Shown: positions 27,494-38,507 of the stretch, one piece after another
Layout: each line of letters starts with the position of its first letter
How positions within the stretch are numbered: the first letter of the stretch is position 1
Source: Oxalobacter sp.
GTDB taxonomy: Bacteria; Pseudomonadota; Gammaproteobacteria; Burkholderiales; Burkholderiaceae_D
Length of the DNA stretch: 39,660 nucleotides
Assembly (NCBI GenBank): GCA_017524145.1
Contig: JAFWUI010000010.1
Coordinates: forward strand, 1-39,660
Reading direction: 5' to 3'
The notes under the pieces: generated by a model
The model's database searches: none
Seen by the model: only the letters and a program-made list of their open reading frames with translations
Told to the model about the DNA's origin: nothing
Program-made: the position numbers and the translations under genes

Positions 27494-27542
27494 GCACAGG
27501 AACCCCACCCCTGCTGAAAGGGGTGGATGTGCTTGTTTTTTA
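27494..27542 (+). terminator. Terminator-like hairpin just upstream of gyrB
   Basis: An inner stem CCACCCCT/AGGGGTGG (27505-27526) is extended by GCACA/TGTGC (27494-27498 with 27528-27532) and followed by TTGTTTTTT. It ends 13 bases before the gyrB ATG, leaving no room for a promoter after it, so gyrB transcripts must pass through it. Confidence 0.55.
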
Positions 27543-27543
27543 A

Positions 27544-30027
<2,484 letters not shown>

Positions 30028-30056
30028 CCTTGGATACGGGCAACCTGGATATCTTC

Positions 30057-30096
30057 AGGCGCCTGTGCTGCCCTAAACACGCTACAGGCGCCTTTC
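30057..30096 (+). terminator. Terminator between gyrB and the aminopeptidase gene
   Basis: A ten-base perfect stem (AGGCGCCTGT with ACAGGCGCCT) and a 17-base loop, followed by TTTCTGG. The T-run is short. It lies 30 bases past the gyrB stop and between convergent genes, so it may serve both. Confidence 0.6.
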
Positions 30097-30171
30097 TGGA
30101 TAAACAAAGGAAGGGGATCTGGACTTTTCAGAAAACGCCCCCCGTACCTCCTGAACCCTTTCAGAAAGGCA

Positions 30172-31962
30172 TCAGATAGCTTCTGTGCGTGCCATCAACC
30201 AATCCCTTGCTTTAAGGGCAATCCGGGGCAACAGTTTTTCACGGACCCCTGCGTGGTACTGGTTTATCCAATCTTTTTCTGCTTCTGTCAGCAGGGAAAC
30301 ATCCATGCAACGGGTATCAATCGGACATTGGGTCAATGTCTCAAATCTCAGGAAATCCCCAAACACCGTCTGACCAGCGGCTACTGTTGCCGACAGGTTT
30401 TCAATACGGATACCCCATTTACCTGGACGGTATATCCCCGGTTCAATCGATGTGACCATCCCCTCTTCCATCGCAGTCTGTGGTGTTGGATTGCCATGAT
30501 AGGAAATCCCCTGCGGTCCTTCATGGACATTCAGGAAAAACCCAACGCCATGACCTGTCCCATGACCGAAATCAATCCCCTGTTCCCATAATGGCTTCCG
30601 TGCAATGGCATCAATCATAGGGGAAGGAATTGACCGTGGGAAATGGGCTGTGGATAACGCAATCATTCCTTTAAGCACGAATGTGAAATCACGCTTCTGT
30701 GCCTGAGTCGGAATACCGACAGGAATAACACGGGTCATATCGGTCGTTCCCCTCAGATATTGCCCACCGGTATCAATCAATAACAGGCCATTGTTCTTGA
30801 TGACAGAAAATGATTCCTTGGTTGCCTGATAATGTGGCAATGCTCCATTCTCATTAAATCCAGCAATTGTCCCAAAACTGGGAGAAATATAATCACTGCG
30901 TCTGGAGCGGCAGATTTCAATCTTTTCAGCAACCGTCATTTCTGAAACAACAACACCACGCTGCTGAACCTCATCAAACCACGCTTGGAATTCACAGAAT
31001 GCGGCACCATCATCAATCATCACATCGCGGATATGATCCAGTTCCTTTGGCGCTTTCTGTGATTTCAGCAACAAGGTCGGATTGATGCCTTCAACAAGCT
31101 GGACGTTTTCAGGTATTGACGAAACCATTGCCCATGAAGTCCGTTGTGGATCAATCATCAATGATGTCCCCGGCATCCTTGACAATACCACCTGAACCAT
31201 ATCATAAGGAAGCAGTTCAATACCCCCATCCGTCAGTACCTTTTGGATGTCATCAGGAATTTTCTCTTTAGAAACAAATAGCTGTACTGTTTCAAGCCCT
31301 ATCAGGAGATAACTGATGAAGACCGGATTGTATTGGATGTCACTCCCCCTAAGATTCAGTGTCCAGGCTATATCGTCCAAGCTGCTGATAAATACCCATT
31401 CGGAATTTTTTTCCTTGATTTTATCCCGAATCAGTTTAATCTTTTCATGACGGGAAAGCGCCACATAATCCAAACCATGTTCAAAGACCATCCCGGTCGG
31501 GAGACCGGGCCTGTCTATCCAAGCTTCACTGACGGGATCAACATCCGTCCGTAGAGCCATCGCATACTGTTCCAACCTGACACGGAGTTCCTTTGCCTGT
31601 TTCACTGACAACAGCCTGCCATCGACGCCAACAACTGTTCCTGCAGGAAAATAAGACAGGATCCAATCAACATGATTCCTGCTGTTGACACCTGTCAGCC
31701 TGCACATCTCTATACCGCTGTTCTGCAACTGTTTTTCAGCCTGTTCCCAATAACGGCTGTCCACCCATAAAGATGCTTTCTCTTTCCCGACAACCAATGT
31801 ACCCGCTGAACCAGTAAAACCTGAAAACCAAGCCCGGCTCTGCCAGTATGCGGGCAGATACTCTGAAAGGTGCGGATCTGCACTCGGTAGAATCAATACA
31901 TCTATGGATGCCCTTTGCATGGCTTCTCGCAGTAATCGGATACGGTCTGGAACAGCAGTCAT
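30172..31962 (-). CDS. Aminopeptidase P family protein (Xaa-Pro aminopeptidase, M24B)
   Basis: A 596-residue, three-domain M24 metallopeptidase, the long form found in bacteria and eukaryotes rather than the 440-residue E. coli PepP. The C-terminal catalytic domain holds the five metal ligands: the two Asp in LLIDTGGQYLRGTTDMTR, His in GHGTGHGVGFFLNVHEGP, Glu in TSIEPGIY and Glu in GIRIENL. It removes an N-terminal residue that precedes proline and is cytoplasmic, with no signal peptide. AGGAAATC lies upstream of the ATG. It is separated from the parB terminator by the parS site, so it is probably transcribed alone. Confidence 0.92.
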   Translation of the reverse strand: MTAVPDRIRLLREAMQRASIDVLILPSADPHLSEYLPAYWQSRAWFSGFTGSAGTLVVGKEKASLWVDSRYWEQAEKQLQNSGIEMCRLTGVNSRNHVDWILSYFPAGTVVGVDGRLLSVKQAKELRVRLEQYAMALRTDVDPVSEAWIDRPGLPTGMVFEHGLDYVALSRHEKIKLIRDKIKEKNSEWVFISSLDDIAWTLNLRGSDIQYNPVFISYLLIGLETVQLFVSKEKIPDDIQKVLTDGGIELLPYDMVQVVLSRMPGTSLMIDPQRTSWAMVSSIPENVQLVEGINPTLLLKSQKAPKELDHIRDVMIDDGAAFCEFQAWFDEVQQRGVVVSEMTVAEKIEICRSRRSDYISPSFGTIAGFNENGALPHYQATKESFSVIKNNGLLLIDTGGQYLRGTTDMTRVIPVGIPTQAQKRDFTFVLKGMIALSTAHFPRSIPSPMIDAIARKPLWEQGIDFGHGTGHGVGFFLNVHEGPQGISYHGNPTPQTAMEEGMVTSIEPGIYRPGKWGIRIENLSATVAAGQTVFGDFLRFETLTQCPIDTRCMDVSLLTEAEKDWINQYHAGVREKLLPRIALKARDWLMARTEAI

Positions 31963-32069
31963 GATGATTTCCTAGAAAATGGGGGATGGATTAGATATTA
32001 CGCCATATCGATGCAAGATTGGAAACCTTGCCAATCATATCTTTCAACCAGTTCAATTACATCTTGAAA

Positions 32070-32085
32070 TGTTTCACGTGGAACA
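32070..32085. promoter_or_regulatory. parS site 1
   Basis: TGTTTCACGTGGAACA, equal on the other strand to TGTTCCACGTGAAACA, which fits the parS consensus TGTTNCACGTGAAACA. It lies between parB and the aminopeptidase gene and would be a ParB loading site. Confidence 0.9.
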
Positions 32086-32095
32086 TTTTCCCAGA

Positions 32096-32126
32096 ATATA
32101 AAAATGACCGGTCAATGCCGGTCATT
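32096..32126 (-). terminator. Rho-independent terminator after parB
   Basis: A nine-base stem (AATGACCGG with CCGGTCATT), six-base loop, then TTTTTATATT on the minus strand. It ends the mnmG-rsmG-parA-parB transcript 30 bases past the parB stop. Confidence 0.8.
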
Positions 32127-32155
32127 TCCCTGTGGATATCTTTGTTGATAACTGT

Positions 32156-33043
32156 TCAGGATATTCCCCTGATCTTTGCCAGTAACCCGTCCAAGACATC
32201 CAGATTGGCAAAGTCAATAATCATTTTTCCCTTGCCTTTTGAACCAACCTTGAAACTGACTTTGGTGGTCAACAAATCGGACAGTTCCCTTTCCAGATTT
32301 GCAATATCCTGAGATTTGACCTTTACAGGCTTAGGCGGATTTTTCTGCCGGTTGATTTCCTGTGCAACCAGTTTTTCAGCCTCACGGACAGAAAGCCTTT
32401 TAGCAACAATCTGGGTCGCCAAAGCAATCTGGATTGCACCTTCGACAGCCAGCAGTGCACGCGCATGCCCCATATCAATATCATCTGCTGTCAGCATTGT
32501 TTGGACAGGCTCAGTCAGGTTAAGCAGCCGCAGCAGATTAGTGACAGCACTCCGGGAACGTCCAATAGACCGTGCTGCCTGTTCATGGGTAAAGCTGAAA
32601 TCATTAATCAACCGTTGGATCCCCATCGCCTCTTCAAGTGGATTCAAGTCTTCGCGTTGCATATTTTCAATCAATGCCATTGCAGCTGCGGCCTTGTCAT
32701 CTACATCCTTGACAATAGCAGGGATTTCCTTCAGACCTGCAATCTGTGCTGCACGGAAGCGACGTTCGCCAGCAATAATCTCATAACGTTTTCCGCCCCG
32801 TTCATCAACAACCGGACGGACTAGAATAGGTTGCATGACACCTTGTTCTCGGATTGACGCAGCCAAATCATTCAAGGCTCCTTCATCCATACGGTTACGG
32901 GGCTGGTATTTCCCGCTCCGTAAACGGGCCATAGAAAGCGGCGAAACCAATGGCGACCCTGTAGAAAGGTCAGGCGATGTACCTAAGAGGACTTCCAGTC
33001 CCCGACCGAGTCCTTTCTTCTTTTTGATGGTTGAATCACTCAT
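32156..33043 (-). CDS. parB: Chromosome partitioning protein ParB
   Basis: A 295-residue chromosomal ParB. It opens with KKKGLGRGLEVLLG, contains the CTP-binding ParB box region (EIIAGERRFRAAQIAGL, with the ENMQREDLNPLEEA segment), then the helix-turn-helix FTHEQAARSIGRSRSAVTNLLRLL that reads parS, and a C-terminal dimerisation domain. It spreads from parS sites and interacts with ParA; two parS sites lie 70 bases and 3.5 kb from its gene. It follows parA by 24 bases. Confidence 0.96.
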   Translation of the reverse strand: MSDSTIKKKKGLGRGLEVLLGTSPDLSTGSPLVSPLSMARLRSGKYQPRNRMDEGALNDLAASIREQGVMQPILVRPVVDERGGKRYEIIAGERRFRAAQIAGLKEIPAIVKDVDDKAAAAMALIENMQREDLNPLEEAMGIQRLINDFSFTHEQAARSIGRSRSAVTNLLRLLNLTEPVQTMLTADDIDMGHARALLAVEGAIQIALATQIVAKRLSVREAEKLVAQEINRQKNPPKPVKVKSQDIANLERELSDLLTTKVSFKVGSKGKGKMIIDFANLDVLDGLLAKIRGIS

Positions 33044-33067
33044 AACAATATTCTCTTCATCAATTCA

Positions 33068-33847
33068 CTATCTATGTGTTTCCAGCCACGCCAGCAATTC
33101 TTCTACACATGCCAAATAAGCTTTTGCTCCTTTTGAAGATGGATCAAAATCAATACCAGGCAATCCATAAGAAGGAGCCTCTGCCATACGGACATTCCGG
33201 GGGATAACGGTTTTTAAGACCCTGTTGCCAAAATGTTTTTCCAATTGATTGGAAACATGGACTGAAAGTGTTACACGTTTATCAAACATCACCCGTAACA
33301 ACAATAATCCAATTGTATTCAACTGTGGATTCATATTGGAATAGACATGCCGGACAGTATTAAGCAGATCTGATAGGCCTTCCAAAGCAAAATATTCACA
33401 TTGCATTGGAATAATCACACCATCTGCAGAACAGAATGCGTTCAATGTCAGCAGGGACAATGCTGGAGGGCAATCAATCAAGATGAAATCATATTCGTCT
33501 TGTACAGCGTCCAATGCTTCCCTCAAGCGCCTTTCCCGACGTTCAAGATTGACCATTTCCACTTCAGCAGCAGAGAGATTGCGGTTTGATGGCAAGACGT
33601 CAAACTGGATTGCAGGGGGACGTTGCCGGACATTCTTGATATCTTCAAGTCCCAGCAAGACTTCATAAACGGATGATTCAAGTTCTGATTTCTGAACACC
33701 ACTGCCCATTGTGGCATTGCCCTGTGGATCCAAATCAATCAACAAGACTTTTTTCTTCAGACGGGATAGACCGGATGCAAGATTGACCGCAGTGGTCGTT
33801 TTACCAACACCACCTTTTTGATTGGCAATGCAGAATACAGCAGCCAT
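33068..33847 (-). CDS. parA: Chromosome partitioning ATPase ParA
   Basis: A 259-residue ParA/Soj ATPase with the deviant Walker A KGGVGKTTTAVNLA at the start, DLDPQGNATMGSG, and the IDCPPALSLLTLNA Walker B region. It lacks the N-terminal DNA-binding domain of plasmid ParA proteins, so it is the chromosomal type. It is preceded by AAAGGA and begins 11 bases after rsmG. Confidence 0.96.
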   Translation of the reverse strand: MAAVFCIANQKGGVGKTTTAVNLASGLSRLKKKVLLIDLDPQGNATMGSGVQKSELESSVYEVLLGLEDIKNVRQRPPAIQFDVLPSNRNLSAAEVEMVNLERRERRLREALDAVQDEYDFILIDCPPALSLLTLNAFCSADGVIIPMQCEYFALEGLSDLLNTVRHVYSNMNPQLNTIGLLLLRVMFDKRVTLSVHVSNQLEKHFGNRVLKTVIPRNVRMAEAPSYGLPGIDFDPSSKGAKAYLACVEELLAWLETHR

Positions 33848-33858
33848 GAGGTTGTCCT

Positions 33859-34542
33859 TTATTGTTCTGGATTATTCGCTTCCTTAAAGGAAGCAGACCT
33901 GTTTTTCTCAATAATGACCAAATGACGCTGTGCATTCAGATGTGGCACAGCAAGCGGTATAATCCTGGAAATTTTCCATTGCTTATCAAGATTACTGATT
34001 TCATCTTCAGGAATCAATCCTTTCATCGCGTAAAAACAACCTTTTTCACCCAGCAGATGCGATGATAAGGCAACAAAATCTGAAAGACTGGAAAAAGCCC
34101 TAGAAACAATCCCATCAAAAGGTTTGGATACAGAAAGCGATTCAACACGTCCAGTATGGACTTTCACATTTTTAAGTCCCAGTTCAATCGTTGCCTGACG
34201 GATAAAAGCAGTCTTTTTACTGACAACATCAATCATTTCAACGACAGTTTCAGGGCAGGAAATGGCAATTACCAATCCTGGGAGACCACCACCTGAACCA
34301 ACATCAAGGATATGTGAACAACCTGTTATCCATGGCACGATTGATAATGAATCCAAAAGATGATGTGTCAACATCTGACCTGAATCCCGGATAGCAGTCA
34401 GATTATAGACACGGTTCCATTTCCTTAACAATAAAATATAATTGACTAATTGGTTTATTTTTTGATTATCTAATACAATATTCAGCGATTGTATACCTGA
34501 TTCAAGTTGGTTTTTCAAAGTTGATTCATTTATCGTCACCAT
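33859..34542 (-). CDS. rsmG: 16S rRNA (guanine527-N7)-methyltransferase
   Basis: A 227-residue SAM-dependent methyltransferase that modifies G527 of 16S rRNA. It has the SAM motif ILDVGSGGGLPGLVIAI and the family's WNRVYNLTAIRDSGQMLTHHLLDSLSIV segment. Two starts are possible: TTG at 34548 and ATG at 34542; I take the ATG. The mnmG stop lies 15 bases upstream. Codon use is more AT-rich than in the dnaA-gyrB group. Confidence 0.95.
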   Translation of the reverse strand: MVTINESTLKNQLESGIQSLNIVLDNQKINQLVNYILLLRKWNRVYNLTAIRDSGQMLTHHLLDSLSIVPWITGCSHILDVGSGGGLPGLVIAISCPETVVEMIDVVSKKTAFIRQATIELGLKNVKVHTGRVESLSVSKPFDGIVSRAFSSLSDFVALSSHLLGEKGCFYAMKGLIPEDEISNLDKQWKISRIIPLAVPHLNAQRHLVIIEKNRSASFKEANNPEQ

Positions 34543-34557
34543 TTTCAATCTGTATTC

Positions 34558-36471
34558 CTACTCATCTTCAAAGGAAACCATGCCATTTTTCTTGAGATGT
34601 ATCAATAAAATGGAAATCGCAGCAGGTGTAATACCTGAAATCCTGGAAGCTTGGCCTAATGTTTCAGGTTGTTGCCGATTCAATTTCTGACGGACTTCAA
34701 TAGACAAGGCTTTGATACCATCATAATCTATGTTCTGTGGCAGTTTCAGATTTTCAAAACCTGCCTGCCTTTCAATTTCCCGGGATTGACGGTCAACGTA
34801 ACCGGCATATTTAATCTGGATTTCAACCTGTTTTTTCACTTCTTCAGGCAACTGTCTGTCAGACTGCCATCGACGTCCATCAATTCCAGTCAAACTTTCA
34901 AGTGCACGGTAACTGACCTTTGGACGTTTCAATAAATCAGCCAAAGAATATTCACGCTCAATGGTTTTGCCCAATACGCGCTCGGATTCTTCTATGGATA
35001 ACATTGTTGGCTGAATCCATGTTGTCTTCATCCGTTCAATCTCTTTAGCAGTCTGCTCACGTTTCTGCTCAAATCTTGTCCATTGCATATCTGTGACACA
35101 CCCTAAACGGCGACCGATTTCTGTGAGACGCAAATCAGCGTTATCTTCCCGTAGACTTAAACGGTATTCAGCACGACTGGTGAACATGCGGTAAGGTTCA
35201 TTGACACCTTGTGTAATCAAATCATCAATCATGACACCTAAATAGGCTTCATTACGCTTGGGTACCCAAGCTTCCTCCCCTGAAATATATCGGATAGCAT
35301 TGATGCCAGCCAACAGACCTTGGGCAGCAGCTTCTTCGTAACCTGTTGTTCCATTAATCTGACCAGCGGAAAAAAGCCCTTCTATCTGGCGGGTTTCCAA
35401 TGAAGATTTTAAAAAGCGTGGATCGTAATAATCATATTCAATAGCGTACCCTGGTCGCAGGATATGTGCATTTTCAAGACCGGGAATTGTCTTGATAAAT
35501 CCTATCTGGATATCAAATGGCAAACTGGTAGATACTCCATTTGGATAATATTCATGTGTTTTCAAACCTTCAGGTTCTAAAAAAATCTGATGGGAAGCCC
35601 TAGTTGAAAACCGATGGATCTTATCTTCAATAGATGGACAATACCGGGGGCCAATTCCTTCAATAACACCTGTAAACAATGGGCTTCTATCAAGACCTGA
35701 ACGGATAATGTCGTGTGTCTGTTCATTGGTATGGGTAATCCAACAAGGCAGTTGATCAGGATGCATATCCTCATGCCCCATAAAAGAAAAAACAGGAATC
35801 GGATTTTCATCTCCCGATTGTTTTTTCATCACAGAAAAATCAATGGTCTTTCCATCAATCCGAGGAGGTGTTCCAGTTTTCAACCTTCCTTGCGGTAGAT
35901 TCAATTCCTTCAAGAAAGACGATAAAGCCACTGCAGGAATATCACCTGAACGTCCACCAGGATAGACATTCATCCCAACGAAAAGTTTTCCATCCAAAAA
36001 GGTTCCAGCTGTCAATATAACAGCGTCTGCATGGAATACAACACCACCCTGTGTAATGACACCTTTTACCTTATCCTGTTCAATAATCAATTCATCAACC
36101 TGTTGCTGAAATAAAGACAGGTTTTCCTGATTTTCCAATGCATACCGGATAGCTTGACGATAAAGTGAACGGTCTACCTGGACACGTGTTGACCTGACAG
36201 CTGGTCCTTTTGAAGAATTAAGGATTCTGAACTGGATTCCTGCTTGATCAGCAGCCAATGCCATGATGCCGCCCAAGGCATCAATTTCCTTAACAAGATG
36301 ACTTTTACCAATACCACCAATTGATGGATTACAGGACAATTGACCCAGCGTATCAAAATTATGGGTAATCAAAAGTGTTCTTTTCCCCATTCTGGCGCTT
36401 ACCAATGCAGCTTCCGTACCTGCATGCCCACCACCAACAACAATCACATCATACTGAATTGAATACACCAT
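34558..36471 (-). CDS. mnmG: tRNA uridine 5-carboxymethylaminomethyl modification enzyme MnmG (GidA)
   Basis: A 637-residue FAD enzyme (E. coli 629). It has the dinucleotide-binding opening [23 protein letters not shown], the [24 protein letters not shown] signature, [11 protein letters not shown] and the C-terminal domain that contacts MnmE. Together they modify U34 of certain tRNAs. I start it at 36471; the frame continues to 36525 but there it merely translates the parS site. The gene is visibly AT-richer than the left half of the window. It heads the mnmG-rsmG-parA-parB operon. Confidence 0.96.
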   Translation of the reverse strand: MVYSIQYDVIVVGGGHAGTEAALVSARMGKRTLLITHNFDTLGQLSCNPSIGGIGKSHLVKEIDALGGIMALAADQAGIQFRILNSSKGPAVRSTRVQVDRSLYRQAIRYALENQENLSLFQQQVDELIIEQDKVKGVITQGGVVFHADAVILTAGTFLDGKLFVGMNVYPGGRSGDIPAVALSSFLKELNLPQGRLKTGTPPRIDGKTIDFSVMKKQSGDENPIPVFSFMGHEDMHPDQLPCWITHTNEQTHDIIRSGLDRSPLFTGVIEGIGPRYCPSIEDKIHRFSTRASHQIFLEPEGLKTHEYYPNGVSTSLPFDIQIGFIKTIPGLENAHILRPGYAIEYDYYDPRFLKSSLETRQIEGLFSAGQINGTTGYEEAAAQGLLAGINAIRYISGEEAWVPKRNEAYLGVMIDDLITQGVNEPYRMFTSRAEYRLSLREDNADLRLTEIGRRLGCVTDMQWTRFEQKREQTAKEIERMKTTWIQPTMLSIEESERVLGKTIEREYSLADLLKRPKVSYRALESLTGIDGRRWQSDRQLPEEVKKQVEIQIKYAGYVDRQSREIERQAGFENLKLPQNIDYDGIKALSIEVRQKLNRQQPETLGQASRISGITPAAISILLIHLKKNGMVSFEDE

Positions 36472-36496
36472 AAAAACCAAACAATCTGATATCCCA

Positions 36497-36512
36497 TGTT
36501 TCACGTGAAACA
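36497..36512. promoter_or_regulatory. parS site 2 (perfect)
   Basis: TGTTTCACGTGAAACA, a perfect 16-base palindrome, 25 bases upstream of the mnmG start and at the edge of the candidate origin region. Confidence 0.95.
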
Positions 36513-37014
36513 TAGACACTAGCAAACTAAAAAATATCCTTTACCAAAATAACAGGAATTTATCCACTAGAAAGATATCAACTTGTTGATAACATCGTGG
36601 ATAAACCAAATATCCTCTTGAAACGGCTTTCTTAAACAAAAAACCAAACAATACCCTATCATTCCAAATTCTTTGGAACACCAACCAAGAGCACCCATTT
36701 TTGGACATTATTGTAGTTCCCTTTAAGCTGTCTTTGATGCCCTCAACCAACAGAACAGGGTATGACTTCAAAAATACAACAGCAAAGCTGTGGACAGGAT
36801 TGTTGATAAGATGTTGTGCATTTGGGTAAAAACGAAGGAATACAGGGAGACTCAAAAATTATCCTTATAAAAAACAGGATTATACAATCAGATAAAATGA
36901 TTTAACTTATTGATTTTAAATAATTAATTAAAGACATCAACAGACATGCAAAGCTCATCATCACTATATTCATATAAATTGTTTTATTCAAATAGCCTGA
37001 CATAACCAGCCTGT
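36513..37014. other. Candidate oriC: AT-rich gap with DnaA-box-like sites
   Basis: The gap between divergent mnmG and the malic enzyme gene holds no credible gene. Nine-base sites one mismatch from TTATCCACA lie at 36560-36568, 36584-36592 (minus), 36596-36604 (minus) and 36801-36809 (minus); a weaker one lies at 36789-36797. A 7+3+7 palindrome (TTCCAAA/TTTGGAA) is at 36662-36678. From about 36860 to 37000 the sequence is strongly AT-rich, as expected of an unwinding element. In gamma-proteobacteria such as E. coli oriC is also next to mnmG. Confidence 0.55.
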
Positions 37015-37042
37015 TTGAATTGGATGTCACATCTGATAGAAT
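37015..37042 (+). promoter_or_regulatory. Candidate malic enzyme promoter
   Basis: TTGAAT (37015-37020), 16 bases, then TAGAAT (37037-37042), about 33 bases before the transcript's first codon region; the gene starts at 37083. Confidence 0.45.
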
Positions 37043-37082
37043 ATTATCCTCTATGTCATACCATTTTTAGTGAAGAAAGAAT

Positions 37083-38381
37083 ATGGATTCCCAAGAACAG
37101 AAAAAAGCATTGCTGAGGAAGAATGCCCTCGCTTTTCATAGCCAGCCAATCGCCGGAAAAATCAGTGTAGAACCAACCAAGCAGGTTAAAGACCAGAACG
37201 ATCTGGCACTGGCTTACACACCAGGTGTTGCCTGTGCCTGTGAAGAAGTTGCTGCTAATCCTCAGAATGCCTATGTTTATACAACAAAAGGCAATCTGGT
37301 TGCAGTCATTTCCAATGGTACTGCTGTTCTCGGCTTAGGTGATATCGGCGCACAAGCATCCAAACCTGTGATGGAAGGTAAAGGTGTCCTGTTCAAGAAA
37401 TTTGCAGGCATCAATGTTTTCGATATTGAAATTGATGAAAAAGACCCACAAAAACTGGTTGACATCATTGCTACCCTCGAACCAACTTTCGGTGGTATCA
37501 ACCTGGAAGACATCAAGGCGCCTGAATGTTTCTTCATTGAACGCGAACTGCGTAAGAAAATGAACATCCCTGTCTTCCATGATGACCAGCACGGTACAGC
37601 AATCATCGTCGGTGCAGCCATCCTGAATGCCTTGAAAGCAGTTGGTAAGACTGTTGAAAACGCTAAACTGGTTGTTTCCGGCGCTGGCGCTGGTGCTTTG
37701 GGATGTCTTGATATGCTGGTTTCCTTAGGTTTCCAGCTTAAGAATATCTGGGTATCTGATATTGCTGGTGTTGTTTATAAAGGCCGTAAGGAATTGATGG
37801 ATCCTGAAAAGGCAAAATATGCCCAGGATACTGATAAGCGCACGTTGATGGATATCATTCTAGATGCTGATGTCTTCTTGGGACTTTCTGCAGGTAATGT
37901 CCTGAAGCCGGAAATGGTTCTGAAGATGGCTAAAAATCCAGTTATCTTTGCTTTGGCCAACCCTATTCCAGAAATCCTGCCAGAAGTTGTCCATGCAACC
38001 CGTGATGATGCGATTGTTGGTACCGGCCGTTCTGACTATCCAAACCAGGTCAACAACTCCCTGTGTTTCCCGTACATCTTCCGTGGCGCATTGGATGTCC
38101 GTGCAAAGACTATCAACCGCGAAATGGAATTGGCTGCCTTGCGCGCCATCGCCAGCTTGGCAGAAAAAGAAGTTCCAGCAGAACTGGAAGCAATGTATGG
38201 TAAGAAATTCCAGTTTGGCCGTGAATACCTGATTCCAATGCAGTTTGACTACCGTCTGTTGGAAACTGTTGCACCAGCTGTTGCACAGGCTGCGATGGAT
38301 TCCGGCGTTGCACAGGCTCCTATTGCTGACATGCCAGCCTATGTCGCTAAACTGCATGCAATTGCTGTCAATAAAAAATAA
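37083..38381 (+). CDS. NAD(P)-dependent malic enzyme, short form
   Basis: A 432-residue oxaloacetate-decarboxylating malate dehydrogenase that turns malate into pyruvate and CO2. The N-terminal catalytic part has LAYTPGVACACEEVA, GDIGAQASKPVMEGKGVLFKKFAGINVFDIE and the metal-site INLEDIKAPECFFIE / FHDDQHGTAI segments; the coenzyme domain has VVSGAGAGALGCLDML. The maeB-type enzymes of proteobacteria are usually about 760 residues with a C-terminal phosphotransacetylase-like domain; this one ends without it, as in short bacterial malic enzymes. NAD versus NADP preference cannot be settled here. GAAGAAAG precedes the ATG. A strong terminator follows. Confidence 0.93.
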   Translation: MDSQEQKKALLRKNALAFHSQPIAGKISVEPTKQVKDQNDLALAYTPGVACACEEVAANPQNAYVYTTKGNLVAVISNGTAVLGLGDIGAQASKPVMEGKGVLFKKFAGINVFDIEIDEKDPQKLVDIIATLEPTFGGINLEDIKAPECFFIERELRKKMNIPVFHDDQHGTAIIVGAAILNALKAVGKTVENAKLVVSGAGAGALGCLDMLVSLGFQLKNIWVSDIAGVVYKGRKELMDPEKAKYAQDTDKRTLMDIILDADVFLGLSAGNVLKPEMVLKMAKNPVIFALANPIPEILPEVVHATRDDAIVGTGRSDYPNQVNNSLCFPYIFRGALDVRAKTINREMELAALRAIASLAEKEVPAELEAMYGKKFQFGREYLIPMQFDYRLLETVAPAVAQAAMDSGVAQAPIADMPAYVAKLHAIAVNKK

Positions 38382-38406
38382 TTGTTGAATTCCAGCAACT
38401 TTCCAG

Positions 38407-38443
38407 AATGCCCTGAAAGATATGTCCTTCAGGGCATTTTCTT
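38407..38443 (+). terminator. Rho-independent terminator of the malic enzyme gene
   Basis: An 11-base perfect stem (AATGCCCTGAA with TTCAGGGCATT) and a ten-base loop, followed by TTCTTTG, with 25 bases between the stop codon and the stem. Confidence 0.85.
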
Positions 38444-38472
38444 TGTCAGGAAACATTTATGGCAAGGGAATT

Positions 38473-38507
38473 TGTAAACCTCCCCATTTTAGGCACACGG
38501 TAAATTA
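38473..38507. repeat. IS left terminal inverted repeat
   Basis: Begins TGTAAACCTCCCC; imperfect partner of the repeat at 39626-39660. Read inward both ends share TGTA, TCCCC and a TAAA-ATT ending. Confidence 0.65.

Noticed and set aside
36472-36525. Longer N-terminus of MnmG
   Set aside because: The extra residues are a translation of the parS palindrome; homologues start at the YDVIVVGGG region.
36541-36855. A 104-codon minus-strand frame in the candidate origin gap
   Set aside because: It reads through DnaA-box-like sites, has no ribosome-binding site or family likeness, and the composition is AT-rich low-coding sequence.
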